From assembly GCA_947488865.1 (NCBI GenBank), contig CANLCB010000003.1, forward strand, positions 1 to 51,314: 51,314 nucleotides of DNA. The letters are read 5' to 3'. This document shows, one piece after another, positions 16,854 through 25,239 of this stretch (its first letter is position 1; each line of letters opens with the position of its first letter). Below the pieces are notes generated by a model. That model searched no databases and was not told the DNA's origin. It saw nothing but the letters and a program-made list of their open reading frames with translations. The stretch is from Deltaproteobacteria bacterium (GTDB lineage Bacteria > Bdellovibrionota_C > UBA2361 > OMII01). The translations under genes and the position numbers were made by a program.

Positions 16854-17094
16854 CCGCCCCTCGCCCCTTTTCTTCACCGCACGGCTTCATAACTCAAGCC
16901 AGGTGCCCCACTTATGTATACCTCGGCAACTAACGGCAGACTTTGGATAAAACTTTAGAGTAGCGCTCGATAAACACTCTCTTGGAATTTCTGGAAACCG
17001 TTCAGAGACATTTCTCTGAGATTCAAGGACCTTAGCAACCCTAAGAGGCTCACTCGGATACCTAGAAGTAACGAGAACACACCCTCGCCTTATC

Positions 17095-17269
17095 CAGAAC
17101 TGGCCTCAAAAGTATCTTCTGCTGCGGTTAACGATATGCGGCCTGCAAGTTCGTCAAACTTCGCGAAAAAATCCTCCGTGGATACGCTTCCAGTTTTTTT
17201 GCTCGTATTTCTCGTTTCGCCGCGCATCTAGCCAACCTAGCGACGAAACTACTCTTGAGACCAGTTCTG
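17095..17269. repeat. Dispersed repeat element, copy 2 (terminal inverted repeats, MITE-like or structured RNA)
   Basis: This 175-base element is the second copy of the repeat at 4685-4813. Its ends pair as CAGAACTGGCCTCAAAAGTA (left) with a right end whose complement reads CAGAACTGGTCTCAAGAGTA, two mismatches in 20. Compared with copy 1 it carries ~45 extra bases in the middle (about 17157-17202). The small internal hairpin is kept with swapped bases (AAGTT/AACTT). It starts three bases beyond the stop codon of the minus-strand GNAT gene and fills most of the gap 16854-17272. The other half of that gap (16880-17090) shows no recognised feature. Confidence 0.7.
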
Positions 17270-17272
17270 CGA

Positions 17273-17899
17273 TCACTCAGTACGATTCCACGCGTAAACA
17301 ACGTCATCCGCTTTTTCATCGCTTATGTTTGGATACACCGCGCACTTGGTTCGCATACCAGCATAGGCCATACCAGCCGCTCGCATTACCTTCCCCGATA
17401 CCGGATTTTCAGGATGATGATGGGCCTCAATACGATGAACACCTGGGTCCGATTGCGCAACCTCAAGCAACCGTTTCCAAGCCTCGGTCGCATACCCAAC
17501 TCCCCAAAACTTCGGATTGAGAATATATCCACCCGTGACTTTTGTTTCATCGGAGGCTTCGAAACCCGCCGATCCGATATACTCACCCGTCTCCTTTAGC
17601 TGAAGCAGCCAGCTAAACATAGCCTTGCCGTTATGTCGCCCCGCGAAAGAATCTACTACAAGGCGCACAAACCCTTCCGATGTCTCAACCTTTCCATCCA
17701 CCTTGAAGGACATATATCGACAGGTATTGACGTCATTGGCGTAGAGGTCAAACAGCAACTGCCCATCGCCATGTTGTAGCGCTCGGAATCGAAGACGCGC
17801 GGTTTCAAATTCACGCGAAGGTATCGCAGTAAGAGGAGTTAAAATGTAGGAAGGTTGTTGCCGCAATGTTTCTTGCATCATGACGCCATAGTTTACCAT
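17273..17899 (-). CDS. RimJ/RimL-like GNAT acetyltransferase
   Basis: A 208-residue protein. After a ~25-residue N-terminus it shows the GNAT_3 pattern: FETARLRFRAL at the start of the domain, WLLQLKETGEYIGSAGF for beta strands 2-3, GGYILNPKFWGVGYATEAW for beta 4 and the acetyl-CoA loop (GVGYATEA), and a late RIEAHHHPENPVSGKVMRAAGM segment. Family members acetylate protein N-termini, aminoglycosides or small amines; the substrate is not predictable. The gene is monocistronic. The dispersed repeat lies immediately after its stop codon, so a read-through transcript would carry the element in its 3' region. Confidence 0.85.
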   Translation of the reverse strand: MVNYGVMMQETLRQQPSYILTPLTAIPSREFETARLRFRALQHGDGQLLFDLYANDVNTCRYMSFKVDGKVETSEGFVRLVVDSFAGRHNGKAMFSWLLQLKETGEYIGSAGFEASDETKVTGGYILNPKFWGVGYATEAWKRLLEVAQSDPGVHRIEAHHHPENPVSGKVMRAAGMAYAGMRTKCAVYPNISDEKADDVVYAWNRTE

Positions 17900-18142
17900 C
17901 AGAGGCCGGAGGCATGCGCGATAAAATGGCCTTTTTCTGAACCCTCTTGAATATTAAACATCCTACGAACCCTCCTCGTCTCTCAAGCCTGTAAGCCCCA
18001 GCACACTTTCTTGGGCGCTCGTATTTTCCTACCCAACCCGTTCTCTTCAACCTTCTCGCTTTCTTACCCAATATAAAGCTCCGATATCGACGCCTCCAGG
18101 CATCTCGTCTGAACCCCTTTCTGAAGGCTAGGACGAAACAAA

Positions 18143-18172
18143 TTGACTGAGATCTCTGACCCTAACTACTCT
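18143..18172 (+). promoter_or_regulatory. Candidate sigma-70-type promoter for the SLOG-like gene
   Basis: TTGACT (18143-18148) and TACTCT (18167-18172) are separated by 18 bases, 40 bases before the start codon at 18212. The -35 is good and the -10 weak. It lies in the 312-base gap 17900-18211, which otherwise contains no recognised feature. Confidence 0.3.
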
Positions 18173-18211
18173 TTAGGTGGGTGAATTAATTTCGTAGATG
18201 AGGGATTTTAC

Positions 18212-19048
18212 ATGCAAGCAGTAACACCAGTTCAGCCTCCATCCCAAGAGCTCCTAGCAGCCCTGGAGCAATTGCAAAAAAGCAATTTTCGAAAGCAGGA
18301 CGGTGGCTCCTTCAATCCCGATGCGTTAACACCATCTGCCAAGGCAGACCCAATTGGACAAATTCTTCTTAGCTGCGGCAATGGAAGACTTGGAGTTGAG
18401 GGCTACAGGCAGCTTCAGCGCCTCTATCCCGATGGCGTCGTAGGGGCAGGCTCTCTTCCGAATTTCTCAAACCTCAATCGAACAACGGGGACCGTCGGTC
18501 TAAACGAAAAACAAATTCTTATGATCGTGTGTGGCGGCCAGACGGGCGTGGATCAGGGAGCCCTGATGGCAGCCGAACTCTTGGGATACGAACGAGGAGG
18601 AATCGTTCCCAAAGACCGGGCCACCGCGGCGGGTCGGCTCAATGAAAGACACCCGATGACAGAGAACCATTCCAACGATGTAAACGATCGAACTCAACAC
18701 AATTTTACTGGCGCGGATGGAACGCTCGGGTTGTACCAAGGCAGTGAGCGTGACGGAACGACCCTCACAATCGTGGGTGCTTATAAAGTTGGGCGACCTG
18801 TCTTTATGGCTAGCATAGACGAACCGGTTACTGAATCTCTGGCACAAACCTTCGCTGAGTGGCTTCAGACCAACAAGATTCGATGCCTGAATGTCGGAGG
18901 TCCGAGACAGCCTTTGGACGCGAAAGAGAATCCAGAGAAAGACTTTCAAGCGAAAACAGTCAGGTTTTTGAGAGATTTACTTGGAAGAACCGAGGCCCAC
19001 TTAAAAACGGCATCGCCGTCCTTAGCTGACGCCAGCTTGCCGCGATAA
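18212..19048 (+). CDS. YpsA/SLOG-like protein of the putative molybdenum-carrier family
   Basis: A 278-residue protein starting at ATG 18212 after GAGGGA. Residues ~103-260 match the putative molybdenum carrier / circularly permuted YpsA branch of the SLOG superfamily: IVCGGQTGVDQGALMAAELLG (nucleotide-binding loop, residues 106-116), GGIVPKDRATAAGRL, a run of conserved His/Asn/Arg (HPMTENHSNDVNDRTQHN), GADGTLGL, and LNVGGPRQP near the end. Related proteins are often only ~150 residues; here ~100 extra N-terminal residues of unknown function precede the fold. Molybdenum binding has been proposed for the family but is not proven; SLOG proteins generally bind nucleotide-like ligands. The gene stands alone. 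Confidence 0.8.
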   Translation: MQAVTPVQPPSQELLAALEQLQKSNFRKQDGGSFNPDALTPSAKADPIGQILLSCGNGRLGVEGYRQLQRLYPDGVVGAGSLPNFSNLNRTTGTVGLNEKQILMIVCGGQTGVDQGALMAAELLGYERGGIVPKDRATAAGRLNERHPMTENHSNDVNDRTQHNFTGADGTLGLYQGSERDGTTLTIVGAYKVGRPVFMASIDEPVTESLAQTFAEWLQTNKIRCLNVGGPRQPLDAKENPEKDFQAKTVRFLRDLLGRTEAHLKTASPSLADASLPR

Positions 19049-19072
19049 TTAGAGGGGTGTAGCCCACGAATT

Positions 19073-19097
19073 GAGGCCCGAGTCCTTATCGGGCCTC
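19073..19097. terminator. Hairpin between convergent genes
   Basis: GAGGCCCG (19073-19080) pairs with CGGGCCTC (19090-19097) around a 9-base loop. The hairpin overlaps the last codons of the minus-strand SDR gene ending at 19086 and follows the stop of the SLOG-like gene at 19048. There is no U-tract, so it may be a weak terminator or a 3'-end stability hairpin. Confidence 0.4.
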
Positions 19098-19898
19098 TAA
19101 CATCGTTCCCAACTCCTTCTTCATTACGAGACGCGAAATGAAGAGAAGTAGTGACCGCGGAATGAAACGCGTTCCGTGCGAGAGAATTTTATTAAACCAT
19201 CCATCAACGACTATCGGCTGCTGACCTAAAGCCGAGAGAGCGCTCGCTACCACATGGTCAGCCGATCGATACGGCGAATGATACTCTCGCATCCCCGAGC
19301 CCGCTTGGAACTCAGTGCGGGTTAGACCCGGCAGCACCGTAAGCACATCAACGCCTGTGCCTTTACACTCTCCGTACAGGGACTCTCCGAAATAGAGGTC
19401 AAAAGCCTTGGTGGCGCTGTACGCTGAGAACCATGGCGCAGGAATAGTGCCGACCACGCTCGATAGGATAATTACCGCACCACGCTTTCTTGTCTTCATT
19501 CCAGGAAGAAACCGAAGTGTCATATCAACGACGGCCCGGCAGTTGAGATCAATCATCCCGATTGTTTTCTCTCGAGGCACCGTGTCGAGTGGCCCCAAAA
19601 AACCAACGCCGGCGTTATTCACTAGAACATCAACCGCTAGACCGCTCGACTCTACGGCCTTTACGACAAGTTCCACGCCGTCAGCTTGAGCAAGATCGGC
19701 AACAACTGGCACAAGACGGCCTTGGCCAGTCTTGGCCACAAAGTCCTGCAACTGACGCAGCCTCTCTTCACGCCGCGCCACAGCGATTACGGTCAATCCC
19801 TCTGCCGCGAGCCGCTTACAGAAAGCCTCTCCTATTCCTGAACTTGCTCCTGTAACGAGAGCAACAGAACCGTAGCGTTGTGAAATGTTGTGAATCAC
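19086..19898 (-). CDS. Short-chain dehydrogenase/reductase
   Basis: A 270-residue classical SDR. The NAD(P)-binding motif is TGASSGIGEAF, followed by the structural NNAGVG motif, the catalytic Ser in ILSSVVG, and Tyr-x-x-x-Lys in YSATKAF. The Arg in AVARREER, at the end of the second beta strand, suggests NADP preference. The C-terminal region (FIPRSLLLFISRLVMKK) is hydrophobic and basic, possibly membrane associated. The start is GTG at 19898, three bases after the DUF445 stop, making it the third gene of ssb-DUF445-SDR. The substrate is unknown. Confidence 0.9.
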   Translation of the reverse strand: MIHNISQRYGSVALVTGASSGIGEAFCKRLAAEGLTVIAVARREERLRQLQDFVAKTGQGRLVPVVADLAQADGVELVVKAVESSGLAVDVLVNNAGVGFLGPLDTVPREKTIGMIDLNCRAVVDMTLRFLPGMKTRKRGAVIILSSVVGTIPAPWFSAYSATKAFDLYFGESLYGECKGTGVDVLTVLPGLTRTEFQAGSGMREYHSPYRSADHVVASALSALGQQPIVVDGWFNKILSHGTRFIPRSLLLFISRLVMKKELGTMLEAR

Positions 19899-19901
19899 TC
19901 G

Positions 19902-20537
19902 TTAGCCGTTAAGAAGGTCGGGGATGAGCATGATACCCACCTGAAGCAGTCCCACGATAAATCCAAGCACTCCACCGAGAACTTCGATGGTTTTGAGCTC
20001 TCGAGCGGAGATTTCATAAATGAGGGACTCAAGCTTTGAGAGATCGAACGCCTCAATCTTGGATTGAACGATGGCGCTCACATCGAGACGGTGCTCCACA
20101 CGCTCAACGACGCGCTCCATGAACTGCGGGAAACGCTCGGTCATCTGCGATTGAAGCAGATTCTTAATTTGATCCAGAAGCGGCCCTTGAAGGAACGCCC
20201 CGATCATGGGGTTTTGAGAGATCATACGTTGAGCGAAAAGCTCAACCTGTTCAGAGAGAAACTTCGAGGCCTCTTCGGTCGTCTCCGCGCTCTGCAACGC
20301 TTCATGAATATCGTGATGAGAGAAGAGGTCACGCTCGATCATGGCGCCAAGGCTTGCGGCGATCTCTTTTTGTCGCTTCGGAACGAGCCCGTGAAAAGTA
20401 ATCCCCATAAGCCGAGTCGGCTTATGGGGTCTAAAGATCATCCGAACAGCAATGAAATTAGTAATGTAACCAATAAGCGCCGCGATCACAGGGATCGAAA
20501 TCAGCGCCCACAGGTTAGAATGGGATATCATCGTCAT
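19902..20537 (-). CDS. DUF445 family membrane protein
   Basis: A 211-residue protein with a hydrophobic segment at each end (residues ~8-35, ~190-208) and an amphipathic helical middle. The N-terminal IGYITNFIAVRMIFRPHKP and GLVPKRQKEIA motifs are diagnostic of DUF445 (YheB/YjiN-type). The function is unknown. Its ATG at 20537 lies inside the end of ssb, in a different frame, so the two overlap by 23 bases. This probably couples their translation. The SDR gene follows after three bases. Confidence 0.85.
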   Translation of the reverse strand: MTMISHSNLWALISIPVIAALIGYITNFIAVRMIFRPHKPTRLMGITFHGLVPKRQKEIAASLGAMIERDLFSHHDIHEALQSAETTEEASKFLSEQVELFAQRMISQNPMIGAFLQGPLLDQIKNLLQSQMTERFPQFMERVVERVEHRLDVSAIVQSKIEAFDLSKLESLIYEISARELKTIEVLGGVLGFIVGLLQVGIMLIPDLLNG

Positions 20538-21006
20538 CGAAGGTTACTGGTTCATCACGTACTGCCGACGAACGTCCACCGTTCGCGGCCTTCGGAAGAG
20601 CGTCTGCTGTTGGAATACCAGCGAGGACATTGTTGTTTGCCGCTTCGCCACCGAAATCCATATCAGCGCCTTCACCACGGCTACCGCCTACGAACTGAAT
20701 TGTGTCAGCGAGAACCTCTGTCGTGTAGCGATCTTTACCTTCCTTATCCTGCCATTTATTCGTGCGAATACGGCCCTCTACGAAAGCCTGGCGTCCCTTC
20801 TTGAGGAACTTAGCGCAGTTCTCAGCGGTTTTTCCGAAAGCGACGATATTGTGCCACTCGGTATGGTCTACCCACTGACCGCTCTGGTCTTTCTTACGCT
20901 CTCCTGTTGCCAACGAAAATCGGCAGATAGCCATCTGCTGCGGGGTGTAACGAACCTCAGGGTCCTTGCCCAAATTACCCAACAAAATTACTTTATTAAT
21001 GCCCAT
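20515..21006 (-). CDS. ssb: Single-stranded DNA-binding protein
   Basis: A 163-residue SSB. The N-terminal OB fold begins MGINKVILLGNLGKDPEVRY and includes WHNIVAFGKTAENCAKFLKKG and the VEGRIRTNKW segment. A low-complexity linker follows, and the C-terminal acidic tip DDDDIPF recruits repair and replication partners. The length is typical of bacterial SSBs. The ATG at 21006 follows GGAGG at eight bases. It is unlinked to rpsF/rpsR and instead leads the overlapping DUF445 and SDR genes. Confidence 0.96.
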   Translation of the reverse strand: MGINKVILLGNLGKDPEVRYTPQQMAICRFSLATGERKKDQSGQWVDHTEWHNIVAFGKTAENCAKFLKKGRQAFVEGRIRTNKWQDKEGKDRYTTEVLADTIQFVGGSRGEGADMDFGGEAANNNVLAGIPTADALPKAANGGRSSAVRDEPVTFDDDDIPF

Positions 21007-21195
21007 ACTGAAGCCTCCACAAATAGGTACCCTCTAATCGGTACCTTCCCCCGAAAGGTTGCTTGAAATCGGGGTTATAGCCCACTTTTGCACCACCTCA
21101 AAGAGTTGTTTGACGGGAAGTTTTAGTATTATTTTCCCTCCCCCAGAGGGGCTCTCTTGAGCTCTATATCCACTAAGGTACACTACCCCACAACC

Positions 21196-21738
21196 ATGAA
21201 AGTGTGCACAACCACCATACCCTTTACGGGGATGAACATTGAGGGAATTCTTCCTCTTGAGGCCCTTAATAGCCGACTCCAAGGAACCTCTGGTAGCCAG
21301 GAGATCGTCTTTCAGGAGCCACCGAAGGCGATCCTAACGCTCACCCGTACCCACGGGGGAATCCTGGTTAAGGGAACCGTCTCCGGCTCTTGCAAGCAGG
21401 ACTGCGCAAGCTGCGCTGACCCAGTGCCCCACTCCCTCACCATACCAATTGATTGGATTCTACAAACCTCAAGCGACCGCGCCGGTCCCGACGATGAGCT
21501 TGATGACCCTGGCGTGATTGTTTACGAAGGCGAGCACATAGACCTTGAGGAGCACCTCCAAGAGGCGCTTATTCTTGGGTTGAGCCCCTTCTGGCATCCA
21601 CCGCGAGACGAGCAAGACAAATGTACGCACTGCAATCGCGACTGCTCGGTTCGAGCCTGGGGTGAGAAGAAGGAAGCGAAAGCTTCTCCCTTCGGTGCTC
21701 TCCTGAAAGGCGCGCTCAGCGGGCAGAAGCCCCACTAA
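21196..21738 (+). CDS. YceD/DUF177 family protein
   Basis: A protein of 180 residues from the ATG at 21196. A TTG at 21157 (193 aa) with AGAGGGG five bases upstream is an alternative start. The central GGILVKGTVSGSCKQDCASCADPVPHSL and the later DLEEHLQEALILGLSPFWHP are typical of DUF177 (YceD). In other bacteria this gene usually precedes rpmF and has been linked to 23S rRNA biogenesis. Additional Cys pairs (CTHCNRDC) near the end suggest metal binding. No rpmF or plsX follows here. Instead the 3' end overlaps, tail to tail by 23 bases, the metallopeptidase gene on the other strand. Confidence 0.82.
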   Translation: MKVCTTTIPFTGMNIEGILPLEALNSRLQGTSGSQEIVFQEPPKAILTLTRTHGGILVKGTVSGSCKQDCASCADPVPHSLTIPIDWILQTSSDRAGPDDELDDPGVIVYEGEHIDLEEHLQEALILGLSPFWHPPRDEQDKCTHCNRDCSVRAWGEKKEAKASPFGALLKGALSGQKPH

Positions 21739-22720
21739 GCTCTGCCTTGGCTTCCCGTTGAAGGACTTTCGAGTCCCACCCAAACTTGTCCTTCAAGGCG
21801 GTGTACAACGAGCACTGTTTTTCTCGCATGAGCTGGTAGAGAGACATCAGACCCGATATCCCTTTCCTCGATACGATCGTCTCGAACTCAAGTTCAGCGA
21901 TGCCGTAGTCGCGCGCGCCTCCCGAAAATTCCACCTCGCCGACTAAATCAGTGTCACGAACTAAGAGATGGTAATCCCGCGCAATAGATCCTTGAGGAAT
22001 CTCGGACACATTTTTTGAGGCATACCCCTCGAACCAAGAGGCGAATCCTTCGGTTCGCTTTCGCTCTCCTAGAGTTGACACTCCATCCATAAGGGCAAAA
22101 TCAACCACATGCCCCATCTCATGCAGAAGAACTCGTAGCAACGCGGCATCATTTTCAGGAGTTGGCCGGCAGTCGGGAGCGACCGCATCCACGACGATGT
22201 AGATCTGATTCGGCGGGACCATAAAACCAGGATGTCCACCGAGAGATAAAGCCATCGGAAACTGTGATACAGCGCTCGCTCTATCAATCAGGATAAGCGA
22301 CCAATCTCGATGCTCCGTTTTAATCTCTGGCGAGAAACGCCCACCCTTTATCGCTCTGTTTACCGCAGACGCCGCTCGGGCGATAACTCGCGCGGGATTA
22401 CTACTAAAACATCGCTCGCTCTCTCTGAGCCAGCGGACGTCCATGCGCCCAAGGTCCGTACCAAATGAGCTTCCGCGCTGATTCCCCGCCAGCTTGACCT
22501 CTTCAGTTTGTGGGATCTCCTGGGGCTCCGAATCCTTACAGACCGCCTTAGACCGAAAAGAGAGCGGGACCTCTTTTAAAGTCTTCGCAGAGCGAATCTC
22601 CCCCTGGTCAGTAAGGTAGACACAGGCGTCATGAGCGACGGCACCACAAGGAAATAAGAACCATAGCGCCAGCGCCACACTCAACCGCCGCGCAAGGAAA
22701 TTCTCCTTTGACTGAGGCAT
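21716..22720 (-). CDS. Exported zinc metallopeptidase-like protein
   Basis: A 334-residue protein with an N-terminal signal peptide (basic start, ALALWFLFPCGAVAHD region). A zinc-binding motif LLHEMGHVVDF (His200, Glu201, His204) is followed ~20 residues later by Glu224 or Glu231 (TEGFASWFEGYAS), a gluzincin-like arrangement. The mature part has several Cys and a Trp/Arg-rich segment before the active site. The exact family was not recognised and the substrate is unknown. The gene starts five bases after the lon stop, so it is probably the second cistron of a lon operon; its own ribosome binding site is weak. An exported peptidase coupled to cytoplasmic Lon is unusual. Confidence 0.7.
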   Translation of the reverse strand: MPQSKENFLARRLSVALALWFLFPCGAVAHDACVYLTDQGEIRSAKTLKEVPLSFRSKAVCKDSEPQEIPQTEEVKLAGNQRGSSFGTDLGRMDVRWLRESERCFSSNPARVIARAASAVNRAIKGGRFSPEIKTEHRDWSLILIDRASAVSQFPMALSLGGHPGFMVPPNQIYIVVDAVAPDCRPTPENDAALLRVLLHEMGHVVDFALMDGVSTLGERKRTEGFASWFEGYASKNVSEIPQGSIARDYHLLVRDTDLVGEVEFSGGARDYGIAELEFETIVSRKGISGLMSLYQLMREKQCSLYTALKDKFGWDSKVLQREAKAELSGASAR

Positions 22721-22725
22721 GAGGC

Positions 22726-25164
22726 TTAGAGCTGAACCTCTTTTCGCTTAGCGCGAGCCTTCCCACCTTTAGCCGGCTTTTTGGCTCGAGCAAGCAGCGC
22801 GAGCGCAAGCACTTCACTCACATGCTTCACTGGAATGAATTGAATCTGCTTGCGTTGCTCCTCAGGTACCTCTTCAAGGTCTTTGATATTCTCAAAAGGA
22901 ATGATCACCTTCGTAATACCGTGCTGCAACGCCGCGAGAGCTTTCTCACGTAGCCCACCAACCGCCAAGATATTCCCTCGAAGGGTCATCTCTCCTGTCA
23001 TGGCGATATCCTTCGATATCTTTCGACCGGACAACGCGGACACAAGCGCGGTAGCGATTGTAATTCCAGCAGACGGACCGTCTTTTGGAATCGCGCCACT
23101 TGGAACATGCACATGGATATCGTATTTCGAATGGAAGTCCTGCTCTAATCCCAACACTGCCGCGTTGGCTCGAGCATAGAAGAGAGCCGCTTGCGCGGAC
23201 TCTTGCATCACGCTTCCAAGCTGTCCCGTGAGGGTTAGTGAACCTCCCCCCTTCGCCAACGAAACCTCAATCGGCATCAACTCTCCACCGAGGCTTGTCC
23301 ACGCGAGACCCCGCACAAGACCAACCGCTTCCGACCGCTCGGTTACCTCAGGATCGTACTTGGTTGGACCAAGGAGCGAAGAAACTCGCGCCTCATCGAT
23401 GACTCTATTAAGCTTCTTTTTTTCCGCAACTTCACGAGCGAGTTTTCTGCACAACGCTCCAATCTCTCTCTCAAGAGCGCGAACGCCGGCCTCTCGGGTA
23501 TATCGGTCCACAACGAGCTCAATAGCTTTATCCGTGAACTGAACTTTTTCCCCTTCAAGCCCCGACTCTTTGATCTGTCGCGGAATGATGTATTTGGTCG
23601 CGATCTTGTGCTTCTCCTGGGACGTATATCCCGGAATAGACAATATCTCCAAACGATCCATCAGCGGCTCAGGGATCGTGTCCATAGTGTTTGCCGTCGC
23701 CACAAACAACACGTCCGAGAGATCGAACGGAACATTCAGATAATGGTCGGAAAAATCCTGGTTCTGATGAGGATCTAACACCTCAAGGAGCGCTGAAGCC
23801 GGATCTCCTCGAAAGTCCGCGCCTATCTTATCGAGCTCATCGAGCACAAAAACTGGATTACGAGAGCCGCACTGCTTCAAGCCTTGAATGATGCGACCAG
23901 GCAACGCCCCGACATAGGTTCGTCGGTGACCACGAATCTCAGCCTCATCCCGCATACCGCCTAACGACATACGGCTAAAGGTTCGTCCGAGCGCGCGAGC
24001 GATAGACTTACCAAGAGAGGTCTTTCCTACTCCTGGAGGTCCCACGAAGCACAAAATCGGTCCTTTTGAGTCTGGGTTCAGAAGACGCACACTCAGATAC
24101 TCAAGGATGCGATCTTTAACTTTATCGAGACCAAAGTGGTCCTCATCGAGGATCTTCTTTGCTTTCTTCAAATCAAGCTGATCGATGGTTTTCGAGTGCC
24201 ACGGAAGATCCGTGATCCACTCAAGATACGTACGGAGCAACGCGAACTCACTTGATTCAGGACTCATGCGTTCAAGGCGCTTAAGCTGTTTGAACGCCTC
24301 TTCGTGAACCTGCTTCGGCAATTTAAGAGCGGTGAGCTTTTCTCGCACTGACGAAAGCTCTTCAGAGCCCATATCCGTCTCTCCAAGCTCGCGCTGAATC
24401 TGCTTGATCTGCTCGCGCAAGTAATACTCACGCTGCCCTTTGCTCATCTCGTCGCGCGCCTTGTCTTTAATTTTCTCGGCGAGGAGGAATTTATTCAAAT
24501 CATCGGTAATCGTCTGGTCCGTAAGACGGAGACGTTTAAGAGGATCCACCTCCTCCAACGCCGCCTGGGCGGCAGGAATCTCAATCTTGTAGTGAGCGAG
24601 GATTACATCTGTCAGAGTTCCTGGATCCTGGATCTCCTCGGTGATTATCAACATCTCCTCAGGGAGATGCTCATACTCCACGAGCACCTGAAGGTTTTGC
24701 CGAATGCGATTCATGATCGCCTGATTTTCAGCCGAGAGCTTTCTGGTGGCCGGGCCTGGAATCGGCTCAATACGACACGAGAGGAACTTTCGACTCTCAT
24801 ACTTTGTCGCTTGCGCGCGAACGAGCCCTTGAAGAAGGACTTTGTATCGGCCATCCGGGACTTGAAGCGTTCGAACAACGTGAGCGACAACACCCATCTT
24901 GTAGAGGTCTTTCCCCTTCGGGCTATCAACATCTGGATTCTTCTGCGTCACAACGAACGCCAAGCGCTCCTCCTCCATAGCAGCTTCCATGGCGCTGATA
25001 CTGTCGGAGCGGCTTAGATACAGCGACATCATCACCCCGGGAAACGGGACCATATCTTTGGCCGCAAGAACCGGAAGAACAGCGGGAACGACTACCGGCT
25101 CTGGATAACCTGACGACGACTCAGGAGAACGTGAGGATCTCTTGCCGGACTTTCGTTTCTTCAT
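22726..25164 (-). CDS. lon: ATP-dependent Lon protease
   Basis: An 812-residue protein with full Lon architecture. The substrate-binding N-domain runs from ~25 to 225 and a helical region to ~345. The AAA+ module has Walker A GPPGVGKT (375-382) and Walker B VFVLDELDK (~438-446). The protease domain has catalytic Ser698 in PKDGPSAG and Lys741 in GGLREKAL. Basic, Lys/Arg/Ser-rich extensions occur at both ends. Lon degrades misfolded and regulatory proteins in the cytoplasm. The ATG at 25164 lies 52 bases downstream (on the minus strand) of a 24-base dyad that may be a control site. The metallopeptidase gene follows after five bases. Confidence 0.97.
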   Translation of the reverse strand: MKKRKSGKRSSRSPESSSGYPEPVVVPAVLPVLAAKDMVPFPGVMMSLYLSRSDSISAMEAAMEEERLAFVVTQKNPDVDSPKGKDLYKMGVVAHVVRTLQVPDGRYKVLLQGLVRAQATKYESRKFLSCRIEPIPGPATRKLSAENQAIMNRIRQNLQVLVEYEHLPEEMLIITEEIQDPGTLTDVILAHYKIEIPAAQAALEEVDPLKRLRLTDQTITDDLNKFLLAEKIKDKARDEMSKGQREYYLREQIKQIQRELGETDMGSEELSSVREKLTALKLPKQVHEEAFKQLKRLERMSPESSEFALLRTYLEWITDLPWHSKTIDQLDLKKAKKILDEDHFGLDKVKDRILEYLSVRLLNPDSKGPILCFVGPPGVGKTSLGKSIARALGRTFSRMSLGGMRDEAEIRGHRRTYVGALPGRIIQGLKQCGSRNPVFVLDELDKIGADFRGDPASALLEVLDPHQNQDFSDHYLNVPFDLSDVLFVATANTMDTIPEPLMDRLEILSIPGYTSQEKHKIATKYIIPRQIKESGLEGEKVQFTDKAIELVVDRYTREAGVRALEREIGALCRKLAREVAEKKKLNRVIDEARVSSLLGPTKYDPEVTERSEAVGLVRGLAWTSLGGELMPIEVSLAKGGGSLTLTGQLGSVMQESAQAALFYARANAAVLGLEQDFHSKYDIHVHVPSGAIPKDGPSAGITIATALVSALSGRKISKDIAMTGEMTLRGNILAVGGLREKALAALQHGITKVIIPFENIKDLEEVPEEQRKQIQFIPVKHVSEVLALALLARAKKPAKGGKARAKRKEVQL

Positions 25165-25215
25165 GCGGACCTCTTATGCAGACAACCCTATTCCTCGCGC
25201 ATCCCCCAAATTACC

Positions 25216-25239
25216 GAGACAACAACTTGTTGTTATCTC
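25216..25239. promoter_or_regulatory. Near-perfect 24-base dyad upstream of lon
   Basis: GAGACAACAAC (25216-25226) and GTTGTTATCTC (25229-25239) form an 11-bp inverted repeat with one G-U type position and a two-base centre. It lies 52-75 bases before the lon start codon. With so small a centre it looks more like a protein-binding operator than a terminator. It does not match the CIRCE sequence bound by HrcA. Confidence 0.4.

Noticed and set aside
21110-21132. TTGACG and TATTAT as a promoter for the YceD gene
   Set aside because: The spacing is 11 bases, too short for a sigma-70 promoter.
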